DNA of 55,468 bases from JAJYTL01 sp046705265 (GCA_046705265.1 JBJKQL010000098.1:1-55468); one strand, 5' to 3'. Shown: positions 28,682-36,960, counted from the stretch's first letter. Notes: generated by a model not told the origin, from the letters alone. Program-made: numbers and translations.

Positions 28682-28872
28682 CCAGATCAGCCGCGTCGCG
28701 CATTCGGCGCCTTGTGCAAGACGTCCGCCAAATCTTCCTTCCGATACGGCCTCGATAGCGCTCGAGGATAACGGGCCGATCGATTTTGCCGTTTAGGCCG
28801 GTTCCAGGGAGTCCGATGCCGCCAGACTAGTCGAAGCGGCGGCGCAGGCTGTTGAAGGTCATGCGATGCCCT

Positions 28873-31347
28873 TCACGCCGCGTGCGCCAAGATCGGCTTG
28901 AAGCGTCTGAGCCTGAGCGAGTTGGTGACGACGAATACGCTCGATAGGCTCATGGCGCCGGCGGCGACCATCGGGTTGAGGAGGGTGCCGACCAGCGGAT
29001 AGAGCGCTCCCGCGGCAAGCGGGATCAGCGCCACGTTATAGGCATAAGCCCAGAAGAAGTTACCCCAGATGGTCCGCAAGGTCCGCCGCGACAGCATGGC
29101 CGCGTTGACGATGCCGCGCAGATCGCCGGAGACCAGGATGACGTCGCCTGCCTCGACGGCGATATCGGTGCCAGTGCCGATGGCGATGCCGATATCGGCC
29201 TGCGCCAGCGCCGGCGCGTCGTTGATGCCATCACCGACGAAGGCCACTTTGCGGCCGTCGCCTTGCAGGCGGGCGATCTCCCGCGCCTTCTGTTCGGGCA
29301 GCGCCTCGGCCAGGACCTCGTCAATGCCAACGTCTCTCGCGATCGCTTCGGCAGTGCGCCGGTTGTCGCCGGTTAGCATCGCAACCTTGATCCCAAGGTC
29401 ATGCAGGGCCCGGACGGCTTCGCGCGAACCGTCTTTCGGCGGATCGGCGACGGCGACCACGGCGGCAAGCTGGCCGTCGAGCGCAGCATAGAGCGGGGTC
29501 TTAGCGGCCGCGGCGAGGTTCTCGGACTCCGCTGCCACGGCGTCAAGCGCGATACCAAGCTTTGCCATGAATCTGTCGGCGCCGATATGTAGCGTGTGGC
29601 CGGAGACCTTGGCCGTGATGCCGTAGCCGGGCTCGGCGCGGAAATCCTCGATCGTGGGAAGTGTAAGGCTCTTTGCGGTCGCCGCGGCGACGATCGCCTG
29701 CGCAATGGGATGTTCGCTCTTGGCCTCGGCCGCCGCGATGGCAGCGAGTAGGGCCGCTTCGTCCGTCGCGCCCGCGCCGTCAAGTCGGATAAAATCGGTA
29801 AGATCGGGCCGGCCCAGCGTCAACGTGCCGGTTTTGTCCAGCACCACGATTTCGATCTTTGCCAACATCTCCAGAGCCGTGCCATGGCGGAACAGCACGC
29901 CCATTTCGGCGCCCTTGCCGGTGCCGACCATGATCGCGGTCGGCGTTGCCAGTCCCATGGCGCAAGGACAGGCGATCAACAGCACCGAGACCGCGGTGAC
30001 GAAGGCAAAGCTCAAAGCCGGAGCCGGTCCGACCACAAGCCAGACGACGAAGGTGACCGCCGCCGCGGCCATGACCGCGGGGACGAAGACCATGGCAATG
30101 CGATCGGCAAGCCGCTGGATTGCGGGTTTCGCGCTCTGCGCTTGTTCGACCATTTTGATGATGCGGCTTAGCACCGTGTCCTTGCCAACCTTGGTCACTC
30201 GCAAGCGAAAGGCACCGGTCTTGTTCATGGTGCCGCCGACCACCGCGGCGCCGACGCCCTTTTCAACAGGAACCGGCTCGCCGCTGATCATCGATTCATC
30301 GACGAAGGAGGCACCCTCGGTCACTTCGCCATCGACCGGCACGCGCTCGCCGGGACGGACTTGGACGAGGTCGCCGACGATGACCTGCTCGATCGGCAGC
30401 TTGATGTCGCGGCTGTCGCGGATCACCACCGCCGTCTTCGCCTGCAATCGCATCAGCTTCGTGATCGCTTCCGAGGTACGGCCTCTCGCCGCCGCCTCCA
30501 TCAGGCGGCCGAGCAGGATCAGGGTGATGATCACGCCGGCGGCGTCAAAATAGGTATTTACGGTGCCGGCGGGGAAAATCTGCGGCAGAAAAAGCGCCAA
30601 GGTGGAATAGAAATAGGCCGCGCTCGAGCCCAGCATGACCAGGCTGTTCATGGCGGGCGAGAAATGCCTGAGCTCTGCCCATCCCGTGCTGTAGAAGCGC
30701 CGCCCAGCCCAGAATTGCACCGGCGTCGCGAGCAGAAGCTCGATGATCTCCCATGCCCGTTCCGGCATGAGCGAGAGCATCGCCTTGTCGAGACCCGGCA
30801 AGTCTTTCGCCATGGCCGTAGCAAAGAGCGGAATCGTAAACGCCGCCGCAAAGATCACGTTGCGGCGCAAGCCGCCGATCTCGCGCTCGCGTTCGGCTGC
30901 CTCCGCATCCTGGCCTTCGGCCGCTGGCTCGAGCGGTCTTGCCTCATAGCCGGCGGCGGCGACCGCGGCGGTGATGTCGGTGAAACCCGCCGGACCGCGG
31001 ATAGAGGTGACGTGAGCGCGATTGGTCGCCAGATTCACGTCGACCGAGACCACACCCGGAACATTCCGGATTGCCCGCTCGACGCGCCCGACGCAGCTTG
31101 CGCAGGTCATGCCGAGGATCGAAATGTCCATCTCCTCGGGCCGCGGCGAATAGCCGGCGTTCTTGACCGCAGCCAAGACATCGTCAATCCGCGCTTCCGC
31201 CGGATCGAAATCAACGGTGGCCCGTTTGGTCGCTAGGTTAACGACATTCTTGCCGACGCCTGGTACCTTGCCGAGCGCGTGCTCGATACGCCCGACGCAA
31301 CTCGCGCAGGTCATGCCGTCGATGCGGAAAGTTACTTGTTCGGTCAT
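28873..31347 (-). CDS. copA: Copper-exporting P1B-type ATPase
   Basis: An 824-residue Cu(I) pump. Two N-terminal HMA domains carry GMTCASC (Cys14/Cys17 and Cys82/Cys85). The core has the CPC metal motif (LIACPCAMGLATP), the phosphorylation site DKTGTLT, the TGES-like MISGEPVPVEK, the hinge GDGINDAPAL and, in the last two helices, YNVAL and MSLSSVFV residues diagnostic for Cu(I) specificity (P1B-1). I chose ATG 31347; GTG 31365 and ATG 31362 are in-frame alternatives. It follows the CsoR-type regulator by 35 bases. Confidence 0.96.
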   Translation of the reverse strand: MTEQVTFRIDGMTCASCVGRIEHALGKVPGVGKNVVNLATKRATVDFDPAEARIDDVLAAVKNAGYSPRPEEMDISILGMTCASCVGRVERAIRNVPGVVSVDVNLATNRAHVTSIRGPAGFTDITAAVAAAGYEARPLEPAAEGQDAEAAEREREIGGLRRNVIFAAAFTIPLFATAMAKDLPGLDKAMLSLMPERAWEIIELLLATPVQFWAGRRFYSTGWAELRHFSPAMNSLVMLGSSAAYFYSTLALFLPQIFPAGTVNTYFDAAGVIITLILLGRLMEAAARGRTSEAITKLMRLQAKTAVVIRDSRDIKLPIEQVIVGDLVQVRPGERVPVDGEVTEGASFVDESMISGEPVPVEKGVGAAVVGGTMNKTGAFRLRVTKVGKDTVLSRIIKMVEQAQSAKPAIQRLADRIAMVFVPAVMAAAAVTFVVWLVVGPAPALSFAFVTAVSVLLIACPCAMGLATPTAIMVGTGKGAEMGVLFRHGTALEMLAKIEIVVLDKTGTLTLGRPDLTDFIRLDGAGATDEAALLAAIAAAEAKSEHPIAQAIVAAATAKSLTLPTIEDFRAEPGYGITAKVSGHTLHIGADRFMAKLGIALDAVAAESENLAAAAKTPLYAALDGQLAAVVAVADPPKDGSREAVRALHDLGIKVAMLTGDNRRTAEAIARDVGIDEVLAEALPEQKAREIARLQGDGRKVAFVGDGINDAPALAQADIGIAIGTGTDIAVEAGDVILVSGDLRGIVNAAMLSRRTLRTIWGNFFWAYAYNVALIPLAAGALYPLVGTLLNPMVAAGAMSLSSVFVVTNSLRLRRFKPILAHAA

Positions 31348-31382
31348 CTCCCGATTTCCCATCACCTCGGATCGCCCTGTCC

Positions 31383-31679
31383 TCAGCGGCGATATCTCAG
31401 GTACTCCATCAATTCGTTGACCAGCGTCGCGGAATCGCCGCGCTGCGCCGCCGTCACCACGTGATTGCTAAGGTGGCTCTTCAGCACCAGATCGCCGATC
31501 TTGCTCACGGCGCCCTCAATCGCCCGCGTCTGCTTCAGAACATCCACGCAATAGATATCGTCCTTCTCCAGCATTTTGAGAATGCCCTCGACATGGCCCT
31601 TCACTGAAAGCAGTCGACGGCGGGCATCCTCACGGACCTTGTCGTCAAGATGCAGATGGCCGCTTTGTTTCGCGTTCAC
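31383..31679 (-). CDS. csoR: CsoR/RcnR-family metal-sensing repressor
   Basis: A 98-residue all-helical repressor without a classical helix-turn-helix. The GTG start at 31677-31679 overlaps the copZ stop by four bases (GTGA); the longer open frame to 31841 lies over copZ in another phase. The metal ligands align as Cys44 (IYCVDVLKQ), His69 and His73 (KSHLSNHVV), with the family spacing of 25 and 4. This C-H-H set is found in RcnR (Ni/Co), and I recall it in a Thermus copper CsoR as well. The copper context favours Cu(I) sensing. It probably binds the G/C-tract inverted repeat upstream of copZ and is released by Cu(I). Confidence 0.9.
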   Translation of the reverse strand: MNAKQSGHLHLDDKVREDARRRLLSVKGHVEGILKMLEKDDIYCVDVLKQTRAIEGAVSKIGDLVLKSHLSNHVVTAAQRGDSATLVNELMEYLRYRR

Positions 31680-31882
31680 TCGACGGCTCCGATCTGATAA
31701 CCCTCTTCGACAATGGCGGCTTTCAGCGCCTCGGCCGTAGCCGAGCCCTCGACCACGGCCTCGCCTCGGTCCTTGCTCACCGCGACGACCCGGGTTACCC
31801 CTGGTACCGCCGCCAGCGCCTTGCGGACTGACATCTCGCAATGGCCGCAGGTCATGCCTGATATATGTAACGTCGTTGCCAT
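31676..31882 (-). CDS. copZ: Copper chaperone (HMA domain)
   Basis: A 68-residue single heavy-metal-associated domain with GMTCGHC (Cys12/Cys15) near the N-terminus and the ferredoxin-like fold pattern. It delivers Cu(I) to CopA in the cytosol. ATG 31882 is chosen because GAGGA lies six bases upstream; the frame extends to 31915 into the operator. It is the first gene of copZ-csoR-copA. Confidence 0.93.
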   Translation of the reverse strand: MATTLHISGMTCGHCEMSVRKALAAVPGVTRVVAVSKDRGEAVVEGSATAEALKAAIVEEGYQIGAVE

Positions 31883-31907
31883 CTTCGTCCTCACTTTGTT
31901 ATCCGTC

Positions 31908-31934
31908 ATATCCACCCCTCCTGGGGGGGGATAT
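31908..31934. promoter_or_regulatory. CsoR-type operator: inverted repeat with G/C tracts
   Basis: Arms of 11 bases, ATATCC(A)CCCC and GGGG(G)GGATAT, pair with a single mismatch around a five-base centre. G/C tracts flanked by A/T ends are the hallmark of CsoR/RcnR operators. The site ends 26 bases before the copZ start codon, where it would cover the promoter. Regulation by the operon's own CsoR-type protein is inferred. Confidence 0.65.
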
Positions 31935-31935
31935 T

Positions 31936-32279
31936 ACCAATGTGGTGACGGTCATCGGCGGTGTCAATGCCTGCCCCTTTTCGCTGGGTAGTGCTCATCG
32001 AGCGGCTTTAAACGCCTTGCGTTTTGCCCGCCGCTTTTCGGGCGGGTCGAGATCGCCTTATGCCGTGTGGGGCAAAGGCTTCCTCACTCCGGGCCCTGCG
32101 CCGTCAATGTGATGCGGCGCACAGCCCCTGCAAAGCGCGTGGTCAAGGGCCGCCGATCGGTCGCGCCGGCTGCGGGTCTTGAACGCCGTCCTTCTTGGGC
32201 TTGCCGTGTCGCCTTCGGCACCGCTAGGCGGAGTCCCAGCCACCCGGTTGAGGAGTTTTCTCTACCATCCCGAAGGAAT
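31936..32279. other. Intergenic region between copZ operator and tRNA-Gly
   Basis: About 340 bases without a supported gene. Short frames on both strands (for example 32058-32243 minus) have no recognisable content. A small inverted repeat CCCGCC/GGCGGG occurs near 32030-32045, without a T-tract. No promoter stands out. Confidence 0.4.
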
Positions 32280-32353
32280 TGGAGCGGGTGAAGGGAATCG
32301 AACCCTCGTCGTAAGCTTGGGAAGCTTCTGCTCTGCCATTGAGCTACACCCGC
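32280..32353 (-). tRNA. tRNA-Gly (anticodon CCC)
   Basis: On the minus strand the molecule begins GCGGGTG at 32353 and ends CACCCGC-T-CCA at 32280; the CCA is encoded. The D arm GCTC/GAGC, the TTCGATT T-loop and a seven-base anticodon loop TTCCCAA are present, giving anticodon CCC for GGG codons. The 27-43 pair of the anticodon stem is G-A. The predicted plus-strand frame across this site ('NRTLVVSLGSFCSAIELHP') is the well-known spurious antisense translation of a tRNA. Confidence 0.93.
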
Positions 32354-32449
32354 CCATCTCTCTTCTGGTCCTTGCCTTTGCTCGAACGCGGTGTCACGCA
32401 GGGAGATTTTCACGCGGCGCGAGATTCGGATGGCCGGCGGCCAAATCTA

Positions 32450-32488
32450 ACACGGCAGCCCGGTTGCGCAACCGGTATCCTGCCGTGT
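32450..32488. repeat. Composite inverted repeat upstream of the radical SAM cassette
   Basis: Outer arms ACACGGCAG (32450-32458) and CTGCCGTGT (32480-32488) are perfectly complementary. Inside lies the 16-base perfect palindrome CCGGTTGCGCAACCGG (32460-32475). The core octamer TTGCGCAA (32464-32471) recurs once more at 32540-32547, directly before a TTGACA (32548-32553) and 57 bases before the radical SAM start at 32605. This suggests a pair of operator sites, but no good -10 follows the TTGACA at 16-18 bases, so the promoter is unsettled. Confidence 0.45.
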
Positions 32489-32604
32489 CAGCCGTGGGCG
32501 TCGCGGCCGGCACTGCTTCGCGTTTTCTTGAGCTCGGCCTTGCGCAATTGACAGCCGGGCGGCTTGTTCCGAGACTAATAAATTATTCGATGAATCGGAC
32601 AGAA

Positions 32605-33576
32605 ATGAGCACGACGGTCGCCGTTCCCAAGCAGAAGCCCCTCGATCCCGCGAAATTTCGTGATCCCGAGCGCACCGCCGGGGGCGAGCAGCGGGCCGAG
32701 GTCAAGTTTAAGGGCCTAAAAACGCTCTGGTTCAACACCGGAACGCTCTGCAATCTCACTTGCGAGCGCTGTTATATCGAAAGCAGTCCGGTGAATGACC
32801 GGCTGGTCTATCTCAGCGTCGCCGAGGTCGAGGCTTATCTGAAGGAGATCGCCGAGGCGCGCCTTGAGACCGAGGAGATCGGCTTTACTGGCGGCGAGCC
32901 TTTCATGAATCCCGACATTGTCGCCATGCTGGAGGCGGTGCTGGCCCAAGGCTACCGTAGCCTGGTCCTGACCAATGCCATGCGGCCGATGATGAAGCGC
33001 GCCGAATCGCTTCTCGATCTGAATGCCCGTTTCGGCGCGAAGCTCCGTATCCGCGTCTCGCTCGATCACTATGGCGCGGCGCTTCATGAATCCGAGCGCG
33101 GCGTACACAGTTTTACCCGCACGCTCCACGGGTTGGACTGGCTCGCCCGCCACGGCTTTGCCATCGCCATCGCGGGCCGCACCCTTTGGGGCGAGGCCGA
33201 GGACAGCCTCCGTGCCGGTTATGACCGGCTTTTCGCCCGCCATGGCATCGCGCTTAACGCCAAGGACCCGGAAGAATTGGTGCTGTTTCCGGAAATGGAC
33301 GCCGGGGCGGACGTGCCAGAGATCACCACTAGTTGCTGGGGCATCCTCGGTGTTAATCCGGACGCCATGATGTGTGCCACCTCGCGTATGGTGGTCAAGC
33401 GAAGGGGCAGCGCGCGGCCGGCGGTGGTCGCTTGCACGCTACTGCCTTACGACCCAGCGTTCGAGCTTGGCGCGACACTTGCCAACGCAAGCGGCGGGGT
33501 GAGGCTCAACCATCCCCATTGCGCCAAATTCTGCGTTCTCGGCGGCGGCAGCTGCTCCTCGGCACAGGAGGCCTAA
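32605..33576 (+). CDS. Radical SAM protein with cysteine-rich C-terminal half
   Basis: A 323-residue enzyme. CNLTCERC (Cys49, Cys53, Cys56) is the CxxxCxxC motif for the [4Fe-4S] cluster that cleaves S-adenosylmethionine, and GGEP (96-99) is the SAM-amino contact. Six further cysteines, Cys244, Cys257, Cys277, Cys306, Cys310 and Cys317 (the last three in HCAKFCVLGGGSC), could ligate an auxiliary cluster in a SPASM/Twitch-like way. ATG 32590 is an alternative start; neither has a clear ribosome site, and the open frame upstream crosses the tRNA and is spurious. No PqqD-like partner or precursor peptide is seen beside it. The substrate is unknown. Confidence 0.9.
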   Translation: MSTTVAVPKQKPLDPAKFRDPERTAGGEQRAEVKFKGLKTLWFNTGTLCNLTCERCYIESSPVNDRLVYLSVAEVEAYLKEIAEARLETEEIGFTGGEPFMNPDIVAMLEAVLAQGYRSLVLTNAMRPMMKRAESLLDLNARFGAKLRIRVSLDHYGAALHESERGVHSFTRTLHGLDWLARHGFAIAIAGRTLWGEAEDSLRAGYDRLFARHGIALNAKDPEELVLFPEMDAGADVPEITTSCWGILGVNPDAMMCATSRMVVKRRGSARPAVVACTLLPYDPAFELGATLANASGGVRLNHPHCAKFCVLGGGSCSSAQEA

Positions 33577-33717
33577 CAGGGTTCCGGCTTGGGCGCTGAC
33601 CCTGGTCTGGCGGGCCTCGATCGGCTATTGTAATGCTGCCGTCCGCCGCCATTTCCGAGGCCGTAGAGCAATGAGTTAAGCGCCCGCCGTCGTGCGGCGC
33701 CCGCAAAGGACGAGGGG

Positions 33718-36369
33718 ATGGAGAAGAATATCTTCAGCTTCATTCTGCGCTATTCGCTACGCCAACAGATCGCGTTGGTGATTTTGTCGTTCGCCTCCTT
33801 TGTGCCTTATTATTTCTGGTTGTTTCTGCCGAAAGCGATCGTCAACCAAGGCATCCTCGCGAAGGGCGTGACATTTCCCATCGTTTATCATGGATTCCGC
33901 CTGACGCAGAGTGACTATCTGTTCCTCCTCACCGGCGCTTTCCTGATCCTTGTCGTGGTGCAGCAGGGCTTCAAGTATTCGATCAACGTCTTTCAAGGTA
34001 TTTCCGGCGAGCGCATGCTGCGTCGCTTGCGCTATGAGCTCTACAGCCGGGTGCTGCGGTTTCCGCTCGGTGTCTTCCGGCGCATGAGCCCAGGCGAGAT
34101 CATCCCGATGATCACCGTCGAGACGGACGCCTTGGGCGGCTTCATCGCCAACGCCTTTGCCGTACCCATGTTCCAAGGCGGCATGTTCCTGGTCAGTCTC
34201 GGCTTTCTATTCGTGCAGGACTGGACCATCGCGGTCGCGGCGCTGCTGATCTATCCGGTTCAGTTCTACCTGGTGCCGAAGATGCAGCGACGCGTGAACC
34301 AACTCGCCAAGGAACGGGTGAGGAGCGTGCGCCGTCTTTCCGATCGCGTCGGCGAGGGCATCGGCGGCATCAAGGAAATCCATGCCCATGCCGGGGCTCG
34401 GCGATCGCTCGCCGAATTCGCCTATCGTCTCGGCGACATCTACTGGGTGCGCTACGACATCTACCGGCGCAAGTTTGTCATCAAGTCGCTGAACAATTTC
34501 CTGCAGCAACTGGGGCCGTTCCTCTTCTACACCATTGGCGGCTATCTCGCGATCAGCGGCCGGATCGACGTCGGCACCGTGATCGCCGCGGTGGCGGCGC
34601 AGCGCGACATGGCCTCGCCGATTAAGGAACTGCTTAATTACTACCAGCAACACCAGGATGCGCGCATCAAGTACGAGCAAATCGTCTCGCAGTTCGATCC
34701 CGAGGGCCTTCGGCCCGAGGCCGACCTCCTAACCGAGCCGGAAGCCATTCCCGAATTCAAGGGCGATATTGCGGTCGCCAACGTCACCGTAGACGGCGAG
34801 GACGGCATGCCGCTGCTCGAAGGCGTGTCCTTTACACACGCGACCAGCCGCAGCCTGGCCTTGATCGGCCCCTCCGGCGGCGGTCGCCAGGAACTCGCGC
34901 TGGTACTCGCGCGGTTGATCGCACCGAGCCGGGGCCATGTTTTGGTTGACGGCACGGATTACGCGGCCATTCCCGAGACGGTTACCGGCCGGCGTATCGG
35001 CTTCGTCGACCAAGCACCCTATATTTTTTCGGAGGATATTGGCTTCAACCTTTTCTTTGGTCTCCGCCACCGTCCGGCGATGCCGCGGACAGCAGCCGAA
35101 GGCGAGGCGCAGGCGGAACAGCGCCGGCTCGCCGAATCCATTGCCTCTGGCAACAGTATCGACGATATCAGGGCCGATTGGACTGACTATGCGGCGGCCG
35201 GGGTCGATGGGCCAAAGGGGCTGATCACTGCCGGCCTGCACGTGCTGCGGCTGGTCGAGTTTTACGACGACGTGTTCCAGCTTGGGCTTCGCAGCACGGT
35301 CGACGCCAAGGTGGCGCCCGATCTCGCCGAGCAGATTCTTCGCGCGCGGGTGAAGTTGCGCGAGAAGCTCGCGGGAACCGGCCTCGGCCTTCTCGTCGAG
35401 AGCTGGCATCGGGATCGCTTCAACAACAATGCCTCGGTGGCAGAAAATCTGATGTTTGGCAACCCGGTCGGCGATGGCTTCAATCCCGACCGTCTTGGCG
35501 ATAATGCCTACGTTCTTTCCGTGCTCCGAAAGGTCGGCATCGATGAGCAATTTCTCCACATCGGCTACGAGGTGGCGGCGACCATGGTTGAAATTTTCGC
35601 CGAGTTGCCGCCCGGTCATGAGTTGTTCCAGCAGTTCAGCTTCATCTCGTCCGAGGACCTGCCGGTTTATCAGGAGCTGCTCGCCCGGGTGCCGAAGGAG
35701 CGTCTTGATCTTCTGACCGGCGATGCCCGCGTCAGCTTGATGTCGTTACCCTTCAAGCTGGTGCCCTCCCGCCACCGCCTCGACGTGTGCACCGAAGACC
35801 TCAAGGCGAAAATTCTCGAGGCTCGCCAAGTTTTCGCCCGCGACCTGCCACCCGAGCTCGCCGGGCTTATCGCGTTCTTCGATGCCAATACCTATACCGC
35901 TGGCGCCAACCTTCAGGACAACATCGTCTTTGGCAAAATCGCCTATGGGCAAGCCAATGGGCCCGAGCGTGTGCTGGCCGCGATCAGCGAGGTTTTGGCC
36001 GACCTCGGTCTCTCCGACGCGGTGGCGGAAGTCGGCCTTGGCTTCGACTGCGGCATTTCCGGCGGCCGCCTTTCGGCGGTGCAGCGCCAAAAGCTCGCTA
36101 TCGCGCGCTCGGTGATGAAACGGCCGGACATCCTGATTTTGCTGGATGCGCTTGGCGTCTTCGATCTCGCCGTTCAGGACCGCCTTTTGGCCCGGCTTCT
36201 CACCGAATTCAAAGGACGTTGCCTGATAGGCGCCTTCTCGCGCGTCGATATTGCCGATCGTTTCGACGATGTTCTGGTGCTGCGCGGCGGGCGTTTGGTC
36301 GAGAAGGGCGCTGCCACCGAGCTGCGCCGCGACGGCACCGTCTTTCAAGAATTGCTGAAGCAGAGTTGA
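33718..36369 (+). CDS. ABC-transporter-like membrane protein with degenerate, insertion-bearing nucleotide-binding domain
   Basis: An 883-residue protein. Residues 1-320 are a type I exporter membrane domain (about six hydrophobic segments, and a GERMLRRLRYELYSRVLRFP coupling region near 97-116). From about 347 an ABC domain starts, but its key residues are changed: Walker A is GPSGGGRQ (384-391, Lys to Arg and Ser/Thr to Gln), the signature is ISGGR (780-784), Walker B ends LLDA (Asp810, catalytic Glu to Ala811), and the H-loop His is missing (GAFSRV, 838-843). The Q-loop Gln432 and the signature are about 350 residues apart instead of the usual under 100. ATP hydrolysis is doubtful. The ATG at 33718 follows GAGGGG. 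It lies 141 bases after the radical SAM gene and before a cNMP-binding protein. Confidence 0.88.
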   Translation: MEKNIFSFILRYSLRQQIALVILSFASFVPYYFWLFLPKAIVNQGILAKGVTFPIVYHGFRLTQSDYLFLLTGAFLILVVVQQGFKYSINVFQGISGERMLRRLRYELYSRVLRFPLGVFRRMSPGEIIPMITVETDALGGFIANAFAVPMFQGGMFLVSLGFLFVQDWTIAVAALLIYPVQFYLVPKMQRRVNQLAKERVRSVRRLSDRVGEGIGGIKEIHAHAGARRSLAEFAYRLGDIYWVRYDIYRRKFVIKSLNNFLQQLGPFLFYTIGGYLAISGRIDVGTVIAAVAAQRDMASPIKELLNYYQQHQDARIKYEQIVSQFDPEGLRPEADLLTEPEAIPEFKGDIAVANVTVDGEDGMPLLEGVSFTHATSRSLALIGPSGGGRQELALVLARLIAPSRGHVLVDGTDYAAIPETVTGRRIGFVDQAPYIFSEDIGFNLFFGLRHRPAMPRTAAEGEAQAEQRRLAESIASGNSIDDIRADWTDYAAAGVDGPKGLITAGLHVLRLVEFYDDVFQLGLRSTVDAKVAPDLAEQILRARVKLREKLAGTGLGLLVESWHRDRFNNNASVAENLMFGNPVGDGFNPDRLGDNAYVLSVLRKVGIDEQFLHIGYEVAATMVEIFAELPPGHELFQQFSFISSEDLPVYQELLARVPKERLDLLTGDARVSLMSLPFKLVPSRHRLDVCTEDLKAKILEARQVFARDLPPELAGLIAFFDANTYTAGANLQDNIVFGKIAYGQANGPERVLAAISEVLADLGLSDAVAEVGLGFDCGISGGRLSAVQRQKLAIARSVMKRPDILILLDALGVFDLAVQDRLLARLLTEFKGRCLIGAFSRVDIADRFDDVLVLRGGRLVEKGAATELRRDGTVFQELLKQS

Positions 36370-36449
36370 ACGCGAACCGACATTCGCATCCGACGAGAAA
36401 GAAGCGAGCCGTTGTCGGGCGGACACCGCCACCATGGGAGGAGGCGAGG

Positions 36450-36914
36450 TTGAGTCTCAACGAAGAGGTTGATCTCCTGCGCAATATCCCGCTTTTTGCG
36501 GCGTTGCAACCTGCCAAGCTGAAGCTTCTCGCTTTTACCAGCCAACGGCTGACCTTTGCGGTGGGTCACTCGCTGTTTCATCAGGGCGAGGTCGGCGATT
36601 CGGCCTATATCATCGTGGCGGGCGAAGCTAATGTGATCATCGAGACGCCAAGCGGCCCGTTCAAGGTCGCGACCCTGGGCAAGAACGACTTCGTCGGCGA
36701 GATCGCGATCCTTTGCAACGTGCCACGCACAGCAACGATCACCGCCGCGAGCGAACTCACCGCGCTCCGCATCTCCAAGGATCTTTTCGTCAAGCTGCTC
36801 GCGGAATTTCCGGAAATGGCGGTCGAAATGCTGCGCGTCCTGGCACAGCGGCTCGAACATACCACGAGCGACCTTCTCGAAACCCGGGCCAGGTTGGAGG
36901 GGCGCGCACCGTGA
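36450..36914 (+). CDS. Stand-alone cyclic-nucleotide-binding domain protein
   Basis: A 154-residue protein consisting of one Crp/cNMP-binding beta-roll. The start is read as TTG 36450 because GGGAGGAGG lies five bases upstream and no in-frame ATG exists nearby; the longer open frame overlaps the ABC gene in another phase. The phosphate-binding cassette FVGEIAILCNVPRTATITA keeps the Glu and Arg that contact the cyclic phosphate and ribose. No DNA-binding or enzymatic domain follows; the C-terminus is a short helix. It may act as a regulatory subunit of the ABC-like protein encoded 80 bases upstream. This is inference. Confidence 0.8.
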   Translation: MSLNEEVDLLRNIPLFAALQPAKLKLLAFTSQRLTFAVGHSLFHQGEVGDSAYIIVAGEANVIIETPSGPFKVATLGKNDFVGEIAILCNVPRTATITAASELTALRISKDLFVKLLAEFPEMAVEMLRVLAQRLEHTTSDLLETRARLEGRAP

Positions 36915-36960
36915 CCTTGGCGCTGTTTTGGCCCCGCAGGTACCGCTGGTGGGGGTCCAC

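Noticed and set aside
32179..32600. Upstream extension of the radical SAM frame ('GEGNRTLVVSLGSFCSAIELHPP')
   Set aside because: It is the antisense translation of the tRNA-Gly gene, a well-known spurious protein pattern; the true start is near 32590-32605.
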